64,000 nt of DNA, taken from NCBI RefSeq assembly GCF_030269665.1, contig NZ_BSTS01000007.1, forward strand, positions 242,020 to 306,019. The letters run 5' to 3'. The stretch comes from Actinomycetospora sp. NBRC 106375. GTDB taxonomy: Bacteria > Actinomycetota > Actinomycetes > Mycobacteriales > Pseudonocardiaceae. Both the position numbers and the translations under genes were made by a program. The number at the start of each line of letters is the position of its first letter. The stretch's first letter is position 1. Under the pieces are notes generated by a model that was not told the DNA's origin, did no database searches, and worked only from the letters and a program-made list of their open reading frames with translations. Positions 1-8,603 of this stretch are shown here, one piece after another.

Positions 1-249
1 TCGCGGCCCCTGGAGGACGCCTGGCGGATCAGCCAGGTCGAGATGATCACCTGGCTGAGCGGGCTGCTCGGCCTCGACCGTCTCGACGCCTACCAGCTGC
101 TGACGCAGACCGCGCTGGCGCCGCTCGCCAACGTGGTCGACACCAACTACAGCGCGGTGACGAAGGTGTCCAAGGCGCTCGTGCCCGGACTGCGCCCGTT
201 CGACGGCCTGCACGCGGACCTGCGCGCCCGCGCGGCGTCGGTGATCTAG
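1..249 (+). CDS. acetamidase/formamidase family protein, C-terminal part
   Basis: An open frame enters from the left edge and ends at TAG 247-249, so only the last 82 residues are visible. The segment AWRISQVEMITWLSGLLGL followed by DAYQLLTQTALAP resembles the C-terminus of the acetamidase/formamidase family (FmdA_AmdA), which hydrolyses short-chain amides to the carboxylate and ammonia. The metal-binding and catalytic parts lie outside the window. The SDR gene begins 11 nt downstream, so the two are probably co-transcribed. The family call rests on this tail alone. Confidence 0.75.
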   Translation, partial: SRPLEDAWRISQVEMITWLSGLLGLDRLDAYQLLTQTALAPLANVVDTNYSAVTKVSKALVPGLRPFDGLHADLRARAASVI

Positions 250-260
250 AGGAGCCCACG

Positions 261-1019
261 ATGGACCTGCAGCTGACCGGCCGCACCGCGCTGGTCACCG
301 GAGGCAGCCGCGGCATCGGGCGGGCGGTGGTGGAGGCGCTCGCCGCGGAGGGCGCGACGGTCGCGTTCTGCGCGCGCTCCGCCGACGGCGTCCGGGCCGC
401 CGAGGAGGAGATGCGCGGAGCCGGCCACGACGTCCACGGCACGACGGTCGACGTCGCAGACGGCGACGCCCTCGGCGCGTGGGTGGCCGACAGCGCGGCG
501 ACGCACGGCGGCATCGACGTCGTGGTCGCCAACGTCTCGGCGCTCGCGATCCCCTCCAGCGAGGAGAACTGGGCGGCGAGCTTCACCACCGACATGCTCG
601 GCACGGTGCGGCTGGTCGAGGCGGCGCTCCCGTCGCTCGAGGCCAGCGACGCCGGGGCGATCGTGACGATCTCCAGCGTCTCCGGCCGCGAGATCGACTT
701 CGCCGCCGGTCCCTACGGGACGTTCAAGGGCGCGATCGTGCACTACACACAGGGTCTCGCCTACCAGCTCGCCGGCAAGGTCCGGGCCAACACCGTCTCG
801 CCGGGCAACGTCTACTTCCCCGGCGGCGTGTGGGAGTCGATCGAGCAGAACAACCGCGACCTCTACGACCACGCCCTCGGCCTCAACCCGACCGGCCGGA
901 TGGCGCGGCCGGAGGAGATCGCGCGGGCGGTGACGTTCCTGGCCAGCCCCGCGGCGACCTTCATCAGCGGCACGAACCTCGTGGTCGACGGCGCGCTGAC
1001 GCGCGGCGTGCAGCTCTAG
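261..1019 (+). CDS. SDR family oxidoreductase
   Basis: This 252-residue classical short-chain dehydrogenase has the N-terminal cofactor motif TGGSRGIG (about residues 14-21). ISSVSG supplies the catalytic Ser and YGTFKG carries the catalytic Tyr and Lys as YxxxK. The NAG motif is replaced by NVS, which is unusual. The C-terminal FISGTNLVVDG is typical of FabG-like SDRs. A GAGGAG ribosome site at 250-255 sits 5 nt before the ATG, and the gene follows the amidase by 11 nt. The substrate is unknown. Its stop overlaps the end of the convergent small gene. Confidence 0.9.
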   Translation: MDLQLTGRTALVTGGSRGIGRAVVEALAAEGATVAFCARSADGVRAAEEEMRGAGHDVHGTTVDVADGDALGAWVADSAATHGGIDVVVANVSALAIPSSEENWAASFTTDMLGTVRLVEAALPSLEASDAGAIVTISSVSGREIDFAAGPYGTFKGAIVHYTQGLAYQLAGKVRANTVSPGNVYFPGGVWESIEQNNRDLYDHALGLNPTGRMARPEEIARAVTFLASPAATFISGTNLVVDGALTRGVQL

Positions 1020-1351
1020 CGCGAGGCCGGCGCGGCCACCAGCAGGCCGATCACCGAGCGGAATCCGTCGACGGCCGCGCCCACGAGGCGCACCACGGCG
1101 CGGCGCCACGAGCTCAACAGACCGGGGAGGCCGGCGTCGCGCACGGCCAGGGCGGCGGACCGCGGCGCGACGGGGACGACGGCCGCGGTCGGGGCGGCCG
1201 GGCGTTCCGTCAGCGTGGCCACCCGGCCGGGCATCTGCTCGAGGGTGGGCGCGGCACGCGGGGCCGGGACGACGGGGAACCACGCGTCACCGGTGTCCTC
1301 GCCGCCCGCGCGGGGCCGCGGGACCCAGGGCCGGTCCTGGTCGGGGTCCAT
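1016..1351 (-). CDS. hypothetical protein, 111 aa
   Basis: This small gene is convergent with the SDR, with a 4-nt overlap of the stops. The product is Pro/Ala/Arg-rich. A C-terminal stretch (SWRRAVVRLVGAAVDGFRSV, then IGLLVAA) could be an amphipathic or weak membrane helix. A GAGAGGA sequence lies about 11 nt upstream of the ATG. I recognise no family. Coding potential is plausible but not proven. Confidence 0.45.
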   Translation of the reverse strand: MDPDQDRPWVPRPRAGGEDTGDAWFPVVPAPRAAPTLEQMPGRVATLTERPAAPTAAVVPVAPRSAALAVRDAGLPGLLSSWRRAVVRLVGAAVDGFRSVIGLLVAAPASR

Positions 1352-1685
1352 GCCGCGTGTGTCCTCTCGCCCGGGGCATCGTCGAACCGGTCATCGGTCG
1401 CCGGCGCTCCGCCGTTAGCAGTGGGTGGCAGCCGTCGCCACTCAGCGCGACGGTCCGAGACCAGCGGACGGACCTCACGACGGAGTGACATCAAAGCACC
1501 ACTCACCGCATCTTGCGCCCCGGTCGTGGACGGCACCCCGATCTGGCCGCGACGCGGCCCGTGCTGGCGCGTTGCCTTCGTGCGGGTCCGAACATCCTGC
1601 GTCGGATTCCGCGGCCGAGCCGACACGCCGACTCGGTCGTGTGTACGGGCAGTGACGTCGAGCGACACGGGGAGGTGGTTGCTCG
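1352..1685. other. intergenic region upstream of the class A PBP gene
   Basis: These 334 nt separate the divergent hypothetical gene and the PBP gene, so they should hold both promoters. A strong ribosome site GGAGGTGG (1671-1678) serves the PBP GTG start. I see no convincing RNA, repeat or extra gene; short frames on both strands look like GC-driven noise. Confidence 0.5.
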
Positions 1686-4600
1686 GTGGCGGGCACGCAC
1701 GCGCGCTCGTCGGGGCGGCGCCATGCCGCTGACGCCGTCGACCCTGTCGACCCTGTCGACCCGGGCGACGACGCCGACCGGGGCGCGCACGGCGCCTCCG
1801 GCGGCCGGCGCTCCCGCGCCGCGGACGACCGCGGCCGGTCCGAGCAGCCGTCGCGTTCCGAGCGGCACAGCCGGGACGACGACTACGGCGACGTCGTCCG
1901 CGCGCGGATCACCGGCGAGCCGGCCCCGTCCTCGCCCCCCGTCGGCTTCCCCTCCGCCCTCTCCACCGGCTCCTTCCGCTCCCGTACGAGCACCGGCACG
2001 TTCGCCGGCGCGCGATCCGGCGCCCGTGCCGACCGCGGGGCCACGTCCACCGGCCGAGGCGCGGCGAGCACGAGGACCGACGCGGCGGCCTCGTCGCGAC
2101 CGGCGTCCTCGTCCGGCCCGTCGGCCCCGTCGAGCGCGGCGACCTCGTCCCGCCCGCCGGCCTCCTCCGCGTCGGCTCCGGCGGGGCGCGCCCCCGCTGT
2201 GCCACCCACCGTCCCGCCGCCTCCGCCGAAGGGCACCGCCGCGCCGCCGACCGGACGCCGCCCGGGAGCTGGGGCGCCGGGCGCGCGGCCGCAGGGCGCG
2301 GGCCGGGGCCAGAACTCGACGCAGGCCCCGACGCAGGCGCCGACGCAGACCCCCGCACCGCCGCCCGCGACGCCCGCCCCGAACGGCCGGCCGCCGCAGG
2401 GCCAGGCCCCGAAGCCGCCTGCCGGCGCGCCGCCGCGCGGTGCGGCCGCGGGCGGGCCCGCGGCGGGTCGTGCACCCGATGGCGGCCCGGCGCCGGCCGG
2501 CCCCGCTCCTGGTGGCCCCGCTCCTGGTGGCGCTGCTCCTGGTGGCGCTGCTCCTGGTGGCGCTGCTCCTGGTGGCGCTGCTCCTGGTGGCGCTGCTCCT
2601 GGTCGCGCCACGCCTCAGGGCCCCGGTCCCCGTGGTGCGGGTGCCGCCCCCGCCACCCCCGCCGCACCGCCGAGCGGTGCACCCGGCGCCGGAGCGCCGC
2701 AGGGGAACCGTCCCGCCGGCCCGGCCGCTCCGGCCACGCCTCCGCCGGCCGGTCCTGCCGGCCCCGGCCGCCCCGCCGGTCCGCCCGCGCGCCCGCCCGC
2801 CGCGCCCGGCGCGCCCGCGGCGCCACCGGCGACGACCGGCACCGCCGGACCCCGCCCGCCGGCCGGGCCGGCACGCCCTGTCGGCGCGCCGGCACCTCCG
2901 GCCGGTTCCGGAGCGCGCCCGGCCGCGGCGCCCGGCCGCCCCGGAGGCCCGCCTCCCGGCGGCACCGCGAGCCCCGTCGCGCCCGGCCGTGACGCGCCCG
3001 GACGCCCCGCGCAGCCGACGACTGCCGCGACGGCGACGAGCACCGCTCTCGCCGCGCCGCCCACGAGCACCGACACGACGTCGGCCCCGCAGCGCCCGGC
3101 GCGCCCCACCGGCACGGCCGCGATGCCCGCCGTCGACGCGCCGTCGCCCCGCGGGCCGGGGTCGGGTCCGCTGCCGCGCGACCGCAAGGGCCGCCGCGAC
3201 CGCGACGACGACGCGCTCGACGAGCAGGACCTCGAGGACCTCCCCGAGGAGGACGACCTCGACGATCTCGACCAGGAGGACGACGAGGACGACGACGCCA
3301 CCCGCGCCGCCCCGCGCAGCGGGCGCGCGACCGCCCGCCACGGTGCGGCCGCCCGCGCGACGTCGCGCACCTCGTCCCGCTCCACGACGCGCCCGCGCAA
3401 CCCCGCGAAGCGCCCCGCCACCCGCAGCGGCGGCCGGGCCGGCACGAGCCGCACCATGGCCGCCCGGAACACGGCGGGCTCCCGCGCGCCGGTCAGCACG
3501 GTCCCCCGGGGACGGTTCGCCGTCCTCGTCGCGACGGTGCTGTCGGCCGTCGCCGCGCGGATCGTCGGCCTGCCCGGCGGGGAGCGGGTCGTCGCGTTCG
3601 GCCGCCGGATGCGCGACCGGGCCGTGCTCTACCTCGACGGCCCGCACCCCGAGGCGCTCACGGCGACCGCCCTGCGCTGGCGCCGGGTGCGGCGCAGCGT
3701 CTACGCCGGCCTCGCCGCGATGGTCGCCGCACCCGTGCTGTCGATGGTGCTGGGCTTCATCTTCATCCCGGTGCCCAACGCCGACGACGCCGTCGAGAGC
3801 CAGCTCAACACCGTCTCGTTCGCCGACGGCTCCGTGCTCGCGCGCATCGCGCCCGGCGAGCAGGGCAACCGGCAGAAGGTCAACCTCGACCAGGTGCCGC
3901 CGCCGGTGCGCTTCGCCGTGCTCTCGGCCGAGGACCGCAGCTTCTTCTCCAACAGCGGCTTCGACATCACCGGCTTCGGCCGCGCGGTCTACAAGAACCT
4001 CACCGGCGGCAGCGGCGGCGGATCGACGATCACGCAGCAGTACGTCAAGAACGCGATGGTGGGCGACGAGTACTCGCTGACACGCAAGTACAAGGAGCTC
4101 ATCATCTCCTTGAAGATCTCCCAGGAGCGCTCGAAGGACGAGATCCTGGGGGACTACCTCAACAGCATCTACTTCGGCCGCGGCGCCTACGGCATCCAGG
4201 CGGCGTCGCAGGCGTACTTCGGCAAGCCGGTCGAGACGCTGAACCCGGCCGAGGGCGCGCTCCTGGCGGGGGTCATCCAGGCGCCGTCGAAGTGGGATCC
4301 GGCCCAGAACCTCGACGAGTCCGTGCGCCGCTGGAACTACGTCATGGACGGCATGGTCGCCCAGGGCTGGCTGCCGGCGCCGGAGCGCGCGGCGGCGCAG
4401 TTCCCGGCCACGGTGCCGCCCCGTCGCGTCACCGGCGGCGTGCCCGACGACGACCGCGGCCACATCTACAGCGCCGTCCGCGACGAACTGCGCACGCTCG
4501 GCATCGACGAGGACGCGCTGGTGACGCAGGGCCTGCAGATCCAGACGACGATCCAGCCCCAGGCGCAGCGCGAGGCGGCCGAGGCGAACCAACGGCAGAT

Positions 4601-5750
4601 GCGCGGCCAGCCGGACAACCTGCGCAGCGCGACGGTGTCGGTCGACCCGCGGACCGGCGGCATCCTGGCGTACTACGGCGGCGCCAACGGCTCGGGCCTC
4701 GACTACGCCCGCGTGGAGAAGCAGGCCGGCTCGACGTTCAAGCCGTTCGTGCTGCTCGCGGCCCTCCAGCACGACCCGCCGATCGGGATCTCGACGGAGT
4801 TCGACGGCCGCTCGATCCCCGGCCAGACCCCGCGCAACGTGGACGGCGCCGACTGCGCCAACTGCAGCCTCAAGCGCGCGATGACGCTGTCGAACAACGT
4901 CGTCTACAACGCGCTGGGCAACAAGGTGGGGCCGCAGGCCGTCGCGGCCGCCGCGCGGCAGGCGGGCATCTCCCAGCCGATGGACAACCCGAACTCGGGC
5001 ATCGCGCTGGGCAACCAGGAGACGACGGCGGTCGACCTCGCGTCGGCGTACGCGACGTTCTCCAACGAGGGCGTCTACCACCGCCCGCACCTCGTCCAGC
5101 GCGTCACGACGGCCAACGGCGAGGTGCTGTTCGACCAGTCGACCGACCAGGGCGAGCAGCGCATCGACCCGCGGGTGGCGCGCAACGTCACCGAGGCCAT
5201 GCGGGACGTCCCCGAGTACGACGGGGTGTCGCTGCAGGGCGGCCGGCAGTCGGCGGCGAAGACCGGCACCGTGCAGTCGCACGTCGCGGACCAGAACAAC
5301 GACGCGTGGATGGCGGGCTTCACGCCGGGAGCCTCGACGGCCGTCTGGGTCGGCACCGACGACAACACGCCGATCAAGACCTCCGACGGTCGCCCGGTCT
5401 ACGGCCACGGGCTGCCCAGCGAGATCTGGAAGTCCTTCATGGACGACGCGCTGGACGACACGCCGCGCCAGACGTTCGGGCCGTTCACCCCGGTCGCGGG
5501 CTCCGACCCGGGCGACACGGCGAGCCACGCGGACTCGTCGTCGCCGTCACCGTCGACCAGCGCGGCGCCGCGGTCGTCCTCGACGCCCACGTCGACGACC
5601 ACCCCGCCGGCCGATACGAACGCTCCGGCCCAGCAGCCCGGGGAGGCACCGGCCGACGCGCCCGCCGCGGGCGACCCGGCGGCCGCGGGGGCGCCCGGCA
5701 ACGCGGCCGAGGGCGACGCCCCGGCGGGCGCCGATCCGCCCGGGAACTAG
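1686..5750 (+). CDS. class A penicillin-binding protein with very long disordered N-terminus
   Basis: A bifunctional peptidoglycan transglycosylase/transpeptidase (PonA/PBP1A type) of 1354 aa. Residues 1 to about 640 are cytoplasmic, low-complexity Pro/Ala/Gly/Arg sequence, with an APGGA repeat array (274-308) and an acidic Asp/Glu patch near 510-540. A single transmembrane helix lies near 672-697. The GT51 domain follows, with the catalytic Glu in SAEDRSFF (Glu749), GGSTITQQYVKN, and the late motif YFGRGAYGIQAAS. The transpeptidase has STFK (Ser1016), SNN (1069-1071) and KTG (1192-1194). The tail after about 1270 is Ser/Thr/Pro/Ala-rich. The GTG start is set by GGAGGTGG at 1671-1678. It probably works at the septum or pole; the tail may bind cytoplasmic partners (inference). 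It is roughly 500 residues longer than usual PonA proteins. Confidence 0.95.
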   Translation: MAGTHARSSGRRHAADAVDPVDPVDPGDDADRGAHGASGGRRSRAADDRGRSEQPSRSERHSRDDDYGDVVRARITGEPAPSSPPVGFPSALSTGSFRSRTSTGTFAGARSGARADRGATSTGRGAASTRTDAAASSRPASSSGPSAPSSAATSSRPPASSASAPAGRAPAVPPTVPPPPPKGTAAPPTGRRPGAGAPGARPQGAGRGQNSTQAPTQAPTQTPAPPPATPAPNGRPPQGQAPKPPAGAPPRGAAAGGPAAGRAPDGGPAPAGPAPGGPAPGGAAPGGAAPGGAAPGGAAPGGAAPGRATPQGPGPRGAGAAPATPAAPPSGAPGAGAPQGNRPAGPAAPATPPPAGPAGPGRPAGPPARPPAAPGAPAAPPATTGTAGPRPPAGPARPVGAPAPPAGSGARPAAAPGRPGGPPPGGTASPVAPGRDAPGRPAQPTTAATATSTALAAPPTSTDTTSAPQRPARPTGTAAMPAVDAPSPRGPGSGPLPRDRKGRRDRDDDALDEQDLEDLPEEDDLDDLDQEDDEDDDATRAAPRSGRATARHGAAARATSRTSSRSTTRPRNPAKRPATRSGGRAGTSRTMAARNTAGSRAPVSTVPRGRFAVLVATVLSAVAARIVGLPGGERVVAFGRRMRDRAVLYLDGPHPEALTATALRWRRVRRSVYAGLAAMVAAPVLSMVLGFIFIPVPNADDAVESQLNTVSFADGSVLARIAPGEQGNRQKVNLDQVPPPVRFAVLSAEDRSFFSNSGFDITGFGRAVYKNLTGGSGGGSTITQQYVKNAMVGDEYSLTRKYKELIISLKISQERSKDEILGDYLNSIYFGRGAYGIQAASQAYFGKPVETLNPAEGALLAGVIQAPSKWDPAQNLDESVRRWNYVMDGMVAQGWLPAPERAAAQFPATVPPRRVTGGVPDDDRGHIYSAVRDELRTLGIDEDALVTQGLQIQTTIQPQAQREAAEANQRQMRGQPDNLRSATVSVDPRTGGILAYYGGANGSGLDYARVEKQAGSTFKPFVLLAALQHDPPIGISTEFDGRSIPGQTPRNVDGADCANCSLKRAMTLSNNVVYNALGNKVGPQAVAAAARQAGISQPMDNPNSGIALGNQETTAVDLASAYATFSNEGVYHRPHLVQRVTTANGEVLFDQSTDQGEQRIDPRVARNVTEAMRDVPEYDGVSLQGGRQSAAKTGTVQSHVADQNNDAWMAGFTPGASTAVWVGTDDNTPIKTSDGRPVYGHGLPSEIWKSFMDDALDDTPRQTFGPFTPVAGSDPGDTASHADSSSPSPSTSAAPRSSSTPTSTTTPPADTNAPAQQPGEAPADAPAAGDPAAAGAPGNAAEGDAPAGADPPGN
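2505..2609 (+). repeat. 15-bp tandem repeat (7 units) inside the PBP gene
   Basis: Seven head-to-tail units of GCTCCTGGTGGCGCT, starting at 2505, 2520, 2535, 2550, 2565, 2580 and 2595, encode APGG(P/A) repeats at residues 274-308. The inner units are identical and the outer ones diverge by one to a few bases. Codons here (gct cct ggt) avoid the third-position G/C bias of the surrounding gene, which suggests recent slippage expansion. Unit number is likely to vary between strains. Confidence 0.95.
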
Positions 5751-6190
5751 CCGAGCGTGAAGTCCGCGTCGTCGAAGCCCGGGCTCACGACGCAGGTCAC
5801 CAGCACCTCGACGCCGGCGTCCGGTGCGGGCGCGGCGCGCTGCCACACGCCGCCGGCGACGAGGGCGTGGGCGGCGTGGCCGTCCTCGACGCGGTCGCCC
5901 AGGACGATCTCCTCGGCCTCCGCGTCGGGCACCGGGCGCTCGCCGTCGCCGCCCAGCCACAGCGACAGCGCCGGGCCCCGGTGCCAGCACCACAGCTCAT
6001 CGGAGCGCACCCGGTGCCAGCGGGACTCCTCGCCGGGGGCGAGGACGTAGTGGATCGCGGTGGCGCTCGCCCGCGGACCGGGGTAACCGGCCGGCTGCAG
6101 CGTCGGCGCCGCCGTCCAGGTGCGGCGGAACCAGCCGCCCTCGGGGTGCGGCGCGAGGCCGAGCGTCCGAGCCAGCGGCGGCGGGGTCAT
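5747..6190 (-). CDS. cupin domain-containing protein (DUF985/Cupin_5)
   Basis: The 147-residue product contains HPEGGWFRRTW near the N-terminus, IHYVLAPGEESRWHRV and a late VSPGFDDADF. These are hallmark segments of the Cupin_5 (DUF985) family, small beta-barrel proteins of unknown reaction. The ATG start (6188-6190) overlaps the stop of the upstream PPOX gene by 4 nt (ATGA), so the two are translationally coupled. Its stop overlaps the stop of the convergent PBP gene. A longer frame upstream exists but is only the antisense of the PPOX region. Confidence 0.88.
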   Translation of the reverse strand: MTPPPLARTLGLAPHPEGGWFRRTWTAAPTLQPAGYPGPRASATAIHYVLAPGEESRWHRVRSDELWCWHRGPALSLWLGGDGERPVPDAEAEEIVLGDRVEDGHAAHALVAGGVWQRAAPAPDAGVEVLVTCVVSPGFDDADFTLG

Positions 6191-6612
6191 CCCGCCACGT
6201 TCAGGGACGAGACGACCTTGGACGGGTGCAGGCGCACCACGAGCTCGCCGGGCACGGCGTTGCGGCGCCCGTACTCCTCGGCCCGGTCGGCGCCCATGTA
6301 GCGCGCGCCCAGGTCGGTGGCGGTGCGGAGCAGCTCGTCGGGGTCCTCCGAGAGCGTCACCGAGCCCTGCACCTGGACGAAGGCGTACGGCGGTTCCTGG
6401 AGGTCGACACAGAGCACGACGCGCGGGTCGCGGGCGAACGCCTTGCCCTTCGCGGTGTCGGAACCGGTGTTGAAGACGATCGTGCCGTTCTCGACGAGGA
6501 ACCAGATCGGGGCCACCAGCGGGCGGCCGTCGCGGGCGGTCCACCCGATCTTGCCGGTGCGGGTGCCGTCGGTCAGGAATGCGACGATGTCGGGGTCGCT
6601 GAGGTCCGCCAT
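6187..6612 (-). CDS. PPOX class F420-dependent oxidoreductase
   Basis: A 141-residue split-barrel flavin/F420-binding protein. It opens with a helix, then TGKIGWTARDGRPLVAPIWF, the typical first strands of the PPOX (pyridoxamine 5'-phosphate oxidase-like) fold. It continues with DTAKGKAFARDPRVVLCVD and FVQVQGSVTLSEDP. The actinobacterial TIGR03618-type branch binds deazaflavin F420. Substrate unknown. It is coupled by a 4-nt overlap to the downstream cupin gene. Confidence 0.85.
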   Translation of the reverse strand: MADLSDPDIVAFLTDGTRTGKIGWTARDGRPLVAPIWFLVENGTIVFNTGSDTAKGKAFARDPRVVLCVDLQEPPYAFVQVQGSVTLSEDPDELLRTATDLGARYMGADRAEEYGRRNAVPGELVVRLHPSKVVSSLNVAG

Positions 6613-6636
6613 GGCCGCGAGCCTAGGCGCGGCGCC

Positions 6637-7284
6637 TCACCGGTCGCCGCGTTCCGCGTCCCACTCCTCGGGGGTGTTGACGCCCCGTCCGGCGCGCAGG
6701 TCCTGGTCGGCGGCGGCGACGTCCGGGTCGGCGAGGAGGTCGGCGGGGAGGATCTCGCGGACCCTGCTCGCGGCCACCAGCGCGCCGGTCCGGCGCTCGC
6801 CGCGGGCGAGGAGGTCCTCGGCGCGGGCGGCCAGGGTGGTGGCGTACGCCGCGAGGAGGGGCTGGCGGTGCCCGTCCAGCACCGGCACGGCGACCTCGAC
6901 CGGGGGCACGCGGTGGGCGAGCACCGCGCGGACCACGGCGGCGTGCAGGTGGGGCAGGTCGACCGCGGCGACGAACGCCGTCGCCGCGCCGGTGCCGGCG
7001 GCCGCCGCGAGTCCGGTGGCGAGCCCGCGCAGGGGGCCGTCGTCGGGCACCGGATCGTGGACGACACGGCACCGCCCGTGCCACCGCCGTCCGGCGGTGT
7101 CCGGCGGCAACGCCCGCGAGCCCTCGGCGGCGCCCACCACGAGCAGCGGCCCGTCGACGGCCTCGGCGAGGACGTCGAGGACGTGGCCGAGCAGCGTCGT
7201 CCCGCCGAGCGGCAGCAGGGCCTTGTCGCGGCCCATCCGGCGGGACCGCCCCCCCGCGAGCACGACACCGGCCGCGGCGCTCAC
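6637..7284 (-). CDS. mobA: molybdenum cofactor guanylyltransferase (MobA-like)
   Basis: A 215-residue NTP transferase with the signature LAGGRSRRMGRDKALLPLGG at the N-terminus and VAAVDLPHL, the Asp motif that binds Mg-nucleotide, near the middle. MobA attaches GMP to molybdopterin to form the dinucleotide cofactor; a CTP-using MocA-like role cannot be excluded. I place the start at GTG 7282-7284, since family proteins begin a few residues before LAGG; the reading frame extends further upstream without similarity. The gene may supply the molybdoenzyme at 46-49 kb, though dinucleotide type is not readable. Confidence 0.82.
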   Translation of the reverse strand: MSAAAGVVLAGGRSRRMGRDKALLPLGGTTLLGHVLDVLAEAVDGPLLVVGAAEGSRALPPDTAGRRWHGRCRVVHDPVPDDGPLRGLATGLAAAAGTGAATAFVAAVDLPHLHAAVVRAVLAHRVPPVEVAVPVLDGHRQPLLAAYATTLAARAEDLLARGERRTGALVAASRVREILPADLLADPDVAAADQDLRAGRGVNTPEEWDAERGDR

Positions 7285-7379
7285 CGGACGTGCCCACGTG
7301 AGGTACGCGACCGGTTGGGCGCCTCGGGGCCCGGACACCCGAGGGACGACACGCTGATGTGTGACCGGAGGTGACCACA

Positions 7380-7601
7380 GTGATCGGCAGCACCGAGCGC
7401 CGCCCGGAGCCCGAGGACGCCCGCCGCGGGTGGGTGGCCCCGACGCCGGCGGACGCCGACGAGGCCGCGATCGACCGCGCCATGGCCGAGGCCGAGCGCG
7501 CGGTGGCAGAGGGCACCGCGACCGACGAGCAGCGGGACCGTGTCCGCCGCATGGGCGACGCGCGGACCCACGAGCAGCGGCGGGCCGCTTTCCGCGACTG
7601 A
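7380..7601 (+). CDS. hypothetical protein, 73 aa
   Basis: A small charged, mostly helical protein (DEAAIDRAMAEAERAVAEGT, then ERMGDARTHEQRRAAF-like C-terminus). GTG 7380 is preferred because GGAGG at 7367-7371 lies 8 nt upstream; the earlier in-frame GTG at 7371 overlaps that site. It is divergent from mobA and convergent with the cutinase gene. No family is recognised. Confidence 0.5.
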   Translation: MIGSTERRPEPEDARRGWVAPTPADADEAAIDRAMAEAERAVAEGTATDEQRDRVRRMGDARTHEQRRAAFRD

Positions 7602-7625
7602 ACCCCTGCCCACCGCCGGACACCC

Positions 7626-8459
7626 TCAGCCGCTCGCGGCGGTGCCGACGGTGCTCGCGGAGGTGCCGGTCACGAGGGCGTCGACCCCCCGCTCGAGCAC
7701 CGTGAACAGCGGCGTCCCCGCCGGCCCGACCGCGAGCGTGGGGTAGGAGCGGTGGGCGCCGGAGAACCAGCCCTCGCGGAACGCGCGGACGTCGAGGTTC
7801 TCGGTCGCGCAGATCGGGTCGCCCGGCGCGCAGACCTCGTAGACCCGGCCGTCGTAGACGTCGAGCTCGCGGGTCGGCCGGGGCCCGAGCAGGCCGCGGC
7901 CCGGCGTCTCGATCAGGTTGGGCGAGAGGGGGTCGCGCCGCGGGCTGCCGAGCATCACCGCGCCGCCGATCCGCTCCGGTGCCAGCGCGACCGTGCCGTT
8001 CGCCACACGGTGCAGCACGTCCGAGACGACGTCGGCGCCCTGGCTGTAGCCGACGAGGGTGATCGTCGTCGCGGGGCAGCGGGTGGCGACGTCGACGGCG
8101 TCGCGGGTCAGGCGGTCGGCGCCGCGCTGCTCGCTGACGAGGTAGAACGGGCGGTCGAGCGATGCCGGGTAGGGCACGTAGCGCACCGACAGCGCTGCGG
8201 GGTCGCCGCCCCAGCGCGCGGCGAGCGGGTCGGTGAGTCCCGAGAGCATCCCGATCGACCGGGCGGGGTCGGCGGCCTCGGAGGTCTCGCGGGTGCCGGG
8301 GACGGCGAACAGCGCGACCGCGGGGCAGCCCGGCGCGGCCGCCTCCGCCGCCTCCGCCGAGGCGCTCGGGACGAGGGTCAGCGCGGCGCCGAGGGCGAGC
8401 AGGGCCACCAGCAGCCGCCGTCGTCCCGCCGCGCCCGCCACGGGCCCATCCTCGCGCAT
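7626..8459 (-). CDS. secreted cutinase family esterase
   Basis: About 277 aa, with an N-terminal signal peptide (GRRRLLVALLALGAALTLVP then ASA) and an alpha/beta-hydrolase body. CPAVALFAVPGTRETSEA matches the cutinase opening and GYSQGADVV carries the nucleophilic Ser. The Asp is in CAPGDPIC and the His probably in GAHRSYP. Actinobacterial cutinases hydrolyse cutin, lipids or polyesters outside the cell. ATG 8457-8459 is chosen, but GTG at 8441, preceded by GAGG with 8-nt spacing, is equally plausible. It is divergent from the formate-THF ligase gene. Confidence 0.88.
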   Translation of the reverse strand: MREDGPVAGAAGRRRLLVALLALGAALTLVPSASAEAAEAAAPGCPAVALFAVPGTRETSEAADPARSIGMLSGLTDPLAARWGGDPAALSVRYVPYPASLDRPFYLVSEQRGADRLTRDAVDVATRCPATTITLVGYSQGADVVSDVLHRVANGTVALAPERIGGAVMLGSPRRDPLSPNLIETPGRGLLGPRPTRELDVYDGRVYEVCAPGDPICATENLDVRAFREGWFSGAHRSYPTLAVGPAGTPLFTVLERGVDALVTGTSASTVGTAASG

Positions 8460-8603
8460 CCGGACACCGCGCGGGAGATCCGCACGGTCCACGGAGCGTG
8501 ACACGTCGGGCTGACAGAACGTCTCCGGTCTGCGAGCGTTCCCCGTCACCGAGTCCCCCGGCGGCGAGGCCGGAGCCGGGGTGGCGTGAACTCAGGAGGA
8601 CCC

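Noticed and set aside
2509..2640. Repeated Leu/Val/Ala hydrophobic stretch in an alternative plus frame, resembling membrane helices
   Set aside because: It is the off-frame reading of the 15-bp APGG repeat in the PBP gene.
1503..5528. A 1341-codon minus-strand frame opposite the class A PBP gene
   Set aside because: It is a GC-driven antisense shadow: Arg/Val/Ala/Asp-rich with no domain, while the plus strand carries complete GT51 and transpeptidase motifs.
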